This document shows, in pieces, positions 24,908 through 27,880 of a stretch of 27,880 bases of DNA (positions within the stretch are counted from its first letter, which is position 1; each line of letters opens with the position of its first letter). The notes below the pieces were generated by a model that saw only the letters and a list, made by a program, of their open reading frames with translations, ran no database searches and had not been told where the DNA came from. Source of the DNA: Desulfuromusa sp. (GTDB lineage: Bacteria; Desulfobacterota; Desulfuromonadia; Desulfuromonadales; Geopsychrobacteraceae); contig JAGLDI010000125.1 in assembly GCA_023145655.1 (NCBI GenBank), positions 1 through 27,880 on the forward strand, in the 5' to 3' direction. The translations under genes and the position numbers were made by a program.

Positions 24908-26572
24908 TTATTTGAATTTTGCCCAAGTATCCCGCAACGTCACTGTGCGATTAAAAACTGGTTTTCCCGGTTTTGAATCCTTAGTATCAACCGTAAAGTA
25001 GCCAACCCGCTCAAACTGAAATGTCGTTCCTGGCTCTGCCTTCAACAGCTCCGGTTCGATCAAAGCTGTCGAAGTAATAAACGAATCGGGATTAATAGCA
25101 TCCAGATAGTTTTTTGCCTTATCAGGATTTTCTTGATTGAACAATCGGTCATACAGGCGAACTTCAACTTTTTCTGCATGTTGGGCTGAGACCCAGTGAA
25201 TAATCCCTTTAACCTTGTGTCCATCCGCTGGATTTTTTCCTAAGGTATCGAGATCGGCGCTGCAACGTAACTCAACCACTTCACCATTTTCATCTCTGAT
25301 AACCTCTTCACACTTGATGATGTAGGCGTTCCGTAATCTCACTTCACGACCGGGGCCAAGGCGGAAGAATTTTTTTGGTGGATCCTCCATGAAATCATCA
25401 CGGTCAATATACAATTCATGGCTGAACGGCAATTTACGGATTCCCAGATCAGGTTGCTGCGGATGATTTGGTGCGTCCAACTCTGCTGTCTTATCCACCG
25501 GATAGTTGGTGATAGAAACTTTGAGTGGATTCAAAACTGCTTGTCTGCGGAATGCGGACTTATTGAGCTGTTCCCGCACACACTCTTCGAGAACCGATAG
25601 ATCGATCCAGCTAGCACCCTTGCCAACCCCGATTCGTTCGCAAAAAGTCCTGATCGCCTCGGGCGGATAACCACGGCGACGCATCCCCACCAGGGTCGGC
25701 ATCCGTGGATCATCCCAACCGGAAACACGCTTATCATTCACCAACTGTAGTAACTTCCGTTTACTCATGACGGTGTAGCTGAGGTTCAACCGGGCAAATT
25801 CAATCTGCTGCGGAGCGAAGATCCCCAGTTCCTTGATAAACCAATCGTAAAGAGGGCGATGATCTTCAAATTCCAGGGTACAAATTGAGTAGGTCACTCC
25901 TTCGATTGAGTCTCCCTGACCGTGGGCAAAATCATACATGGGATAGAGACACCACTTATCCCCGGTGCGATGATGGTGCGCATGAAGGATCCGATACATT
26001 GCGGGATCACGTAAGTTCATATTAGGTGAACTCATGTCGATTTTAGCCCGTAAAATGTGAGTTCCATCAGGAAAATCACCATTTTTCATCTGTTTAAACA
26101 GCTCAAGATTTTCTTCAACTGTCCGGTTACGAAATGGGCTGTCTACTCCTGCTGCCGTTAATGTCCCACGGTTTTCACGCATTTGCTCAGCACTCTGACT
26201 GTCGACATATGCTTTTCCTGCATTGATTAATTGTACCGCCCAAAGATAGAGCTGATCGAAGTAATCTGAGGCAAAGTGGAGATGCTCACCCCAGTCAAAC
26301 CCGAGCCAGCGGACATCATCCTTGATCGCCTCTACATATTCATCTTCTTCCTTGATGGGATTAGTGTCATCAAAACGAAGATGGCAGCGGCCACCAAAGT
26401 CTTCTGCCAGTCCGAAATTGAGGCTGAAACTTTTTGCATGCCCGATATGGAGATATCCGTTTGGTTCCGGGGGGAACCGGGTGATAACCTGATCCCGCCG
26501 GCCGGTTTCAAGATCTTCGGAGATAATGGTGCGAATAAAATTTGATGTTATTGGTGCTGGTGCTGTACTCAT
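24908..26572 (-). CDS. glnS: glutaminyl-tRNA synthetase
   Basis: A 554-residue class I synthetase of the GlnRS type. The ATP site is [17 protein letters not shown] (HIGH at 42-45) and the second motif is [23 protein letters not shown] is a GlnRS block, and the two-barrel C-terminal anticodon-binding domain is complete, which separates it from bacterial GluRS. A GAGGA site lies eight bases before the ATG. It starts 11 bases after ispF, so it belongs to the ispD-ispF transcript. Confidence 0.96.
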   Translation of the reverse strand: MSTAPAPITSNFIRTIISEDLETGRRDQVITRFPPEPNGYLHIGHAKSFSLNFGLAEDFGGRCHLRFDDTNPIKEEDEYVEAIKDDVRWLGFDWGEHLHFASDYFDQLYLWAVQLINAGKAYVDSQSAEQMRENRGTLTAAGVDSPFRNRTVEENLELFKQMKNGDFPDGTHILRAKIDMSSPNMNLRDPAMYRILHAHHHRTGDKWCLYPMYDFAHGQGDSIEGVTYSICTLEFEDHRPLYDWFIKELGIFAPQQIEFARLNLSYTVMSKRKLLQLVNDKRVSGWDDPRMPTLVGMRRRGYPPEAIRTFCERIGVGKGASWIDLSVLEECVREQLNKSAFRRQAVLNPLKVSITNYPVDKTAELDAPNHPQQPDLGIRKLPFSHELYIDRDDFMEDPPKKFFRLGPGREVRLRNAYIIKCEEVIRDENGEVVELRCSADLDTLGKNPADGHKVKGIIHWVSAQHAEKVEVRLYDRLFNQENPDKAKNYLDAINPDSFITSTALIEPELLKAEPGTTFQFERVGYFTVDTKDSKPGKPVFNRTVTLRDTWAKFK

Positions 26573-26583
26573 GCAAATATCCT

Positions 26584-27099
26584 CTACGAAATAATGGCTG
26601 CCCGTTTAGCCGCCAGACGTTTCTCATCCCGTTGCAACAACACCACAGCATGAGCCGCGATCCCCTCACCACGTCCAGTTAAACCGAGTTTTTCTGTGGT
26701 GGTTGCTTTAATATTAATTTGCCCCTCTGTGACCCGACACTCTTCGGTAATATTGGCAACCATTGCTGGAATATGGGGTGCCAGTTTAGGTTTCTGGCAG
26801 ATGATTGTTGCATCCAGGTTCCCAAGGAGATAGCCCATTCCAATCATCTTCAAAATAACTTCACCGAGTATTTTCCGACTGTCAATCCCGGCAAGAGCTT
26901 CGTCTGTGTCGGGAAAGTGTTGGCCTATATCTCCAAGACCAAGGGCCCCAAGGATTGCATCACAGATAGCATGGAGTAAAACATCGGCGTCCGAGTGTCC
27001 GAGCAATCCCAGTTCATAGTCAATATCGACACCACCCAAAATCAAATGTCGATCTTTAACCAGGCGGTGAACATCATAACCATGACCGATCCGCATCAT
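26584..27099 (-). CDS. ispF: 2-C-methyl-D-erythritol 2,4-cyclodiphosphate synthase
   Basis: A 171-residue enzyme of the MEP isoprenoid pathway that cyclises CDP-ME 2-phosphate. The metal ligands are D9 and H11 in GHGYDVHR and H43 in [18 protein letters not shown] and the C-terminal [20 protein letters not shown] are diagnostic. The protein carries a basic tail of about 15 residues beyond the usual end ([13 protein letters not shown]). Its first ATG overlaps the ispD stop (ATGA) with GGGAGG six bases upstream. Confidence 0.96.
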   Translation of the reverse strand: MMRIGHGYDVHRLVKDRHLILGGVDIDYELGLLGHSDADVLLHAICDAILGALGLGDIGQHFPDTDEALAGIDSRKILGEVILKMIGMGYLLGNLDATIICQKPKLAPHIPAMVANITEECRVTEGQINIKATTTEKLGLTGRGEGIAAHAVVLLQRDEKRLAAKRAAIIS

Positions 27100-27797
27100 G
27101 TTGAACCTCCCAGTAGTGCGACTGCTATCAGAATATCCTCAGGGGTTGTTACTTTGATATTACGATAGTCACCTTCCAGCATCTGTACCTGGTATCCAAG
27201 TCGTTCCAATAATGACGCATCGTCAGTGGCGATAAAACCATCAACAGTAGATTGATCAAAAGCTTCTTTGATCAGTTGATATTGAAAACCCTGTGGGGTT
27301 TGTGCCTGCCAGAGTCGATTTCGATCCGGAGAGCCGGTTATTTTATTGTTTTCAACATTCTTGATTGTATCTTTGACCGGGACACCAATTGTACATGCAC
27401 CCGTTTGGCACACAATATCAATCAATGTCGATAACTGTTTACAGTCAAATAGGGGGCGAGCGCCATCGTGGATTATAATTGGTCGGTGGGGCTGATCAAA
27501 ACCATCTTCGGCTAAAGCATCTAGCCCATTCTTGACAGAATCCTGCCGAGTTGGACCACCGGCAACAAGCTTCCGCACTTTACTGAAGCCATAACGGTCA
27601 ATAATCTGCTGCTGGCAATAGGAAATATCATTTGGGAGGACTATTGGATAGATGTTGTCAATCAAGGGATGATTTTCGAACAAGGCCAAAGTATGAGCCA
27701 AGATCGGCTTGCCAGCTAGTTCTAGATACTGCTTACTGACGGTTTCCCCCATCCGGCGACCTGTTCCTGCTGCAGGGATAAGAACTGTTGCTTGCAT
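27096..27797 (-). CDS. ispD: 2-C-methyl-D-erythritol 4-phosphate cytidylyltransferase
   Basis: A 233-residue MEP-pathway enzyme that joins CTP and methylerythritol phosphate. The N-terminal CTP loop is [10 protein letters not shown] with SKQYLEL (Lys22), IIHDGARPL is the central metal site, and [12 protein letters not shown] and [12 protein letters not shown] close the fold. It overlaps ispF by four bases and the upstream membrane-protein stop by one base (TAATG), indicating a tightly packed operon. Confidence 0.96.
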   Translation of the reverse strand: MQATVLIPAAGTGRRMGETVSKQYLELAGKPILAHTLALFENHPLIDNIYPIVLPNDISYCQQQIIDRYGFSKVRKLVAGGPTRQDSVKNGLDALAEDGFDQPHRPIIIHDGARPLFDCKQLSTLIDIVCQTGACTIGVPVKDTIKNVENNKITGSPDRNRLWQAQTPQGFQYQLIKEAFDQSTVDGFIATDDASLLERLGYQVQMLEGDYRNIKVTTPEDILIAVALLGGST

Positions 27798-27880
27798 TAT
27801 TTTGCCTTAGTTTGTTTGGCTGATTTTTTTATTTCAAATATAAACAACAAAGAAGGTATCACAAACAGAAAGACCAGGCA
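27797..27880 (-). CDS. C-terminus of a membrane protein (truncated by window edge)
   Basis: The last 27 codons of a minus-strand gene are visible: a hydrophobic helix (LVFLFVIPSLLFIF) followed by a short lysine-rich tail ending KQTKAK and a TAA that shares its last base with the ispD ATG. The one-base overlap and reading direction suggest it is an operon member upstream of ispD. The family cannot be recognised from this fragment. Confidence 0.6.
   Translation of the reverse strand, partial: CLVFLFVIPSLLFIFEIKKSAKQTKAK

Noticed and set aside
1..27880. CRISPR array, tRNA, rRNA or complete insertion sequence
   Set aside because: Read-through on both strands showed no regularly spaced repeats, no tRNA-like cloverleaf and no transposase-coding frame.

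Overview
The window looks like ordinary chromosome from a Desulfuromonadales-type bacterium (Geobacter, Desulfuromonas or Pelobacter relatives; inference). Pointers are a PpcA-like triheme cytochrome c7, a second small periplasmic cytochrome c, a DAHP synthase with an N-terminal ferredoxin-like domain, chemoreceptor-type sensor proteins, and the gene order ispD-ispF-glnS-cysS. Base composition is moderate (about 45-50% GC by eye). No tRNA, rRNA, CRISPR array, transposase gene or prophage gene was seen.

Left part (1-7200): the end of an OmpR/PhoB-type response regulator; a PIG3-type quinone oxidoreductase behind a near-consensus promoter; a minus-strand pair of a two-motif CDGSH iron-sulfur protein and a MYG1-like DHH-family protein; a divergent shikimate kinase; a TPR protein; a YaiI/DUF188 protein; a periplasmic YceI protein; a decayed 3' remnant of an ACT-domain (GcvR-like) gene; and two adjacent minus-strand proteins that share one extracytoplasmic sensor domain but carry no signalling output domain.

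Middle part (7190-17741): minus-strand mltA-Nudix (1-base overlap) behind priA, whose 3' end lies 19 bases before the chosen mltA start; then DAHP synthase and a class I/II aminotransferase on the same strand. Running the other way are a small cytochrome c, trmB and truD (GTGA overlap), an IclR-family regulator with a clear sigma-70 promoter and an upstream palindrome, and an alpha/beta hydrolase.

Right part (17734-27880), all on the minus strand: a tightly coupled type I secretion operon (TolC-like outer membrane protein, C39-like-domain ABC exporter, HlyD-like adaptor) with no recognisable substrate in the window; a 419-base gene-free stretch rich in hairpins; the triheme cytochrome with a strong terminator; cysS; glnS; ispF; ispD; and the C-terminus of a membrane protein overlapping ispD by one base.

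No complete new system stands out. The observations most worth following are the output-less sensor pair, the ACT-domain gene relic, the CDGSH protein whose second motif ends in Cys instead of His, the orphan secretion operon with its structured upstream region, and two intergenic stretches that resemble REP/RAYT-type repeat remnants.
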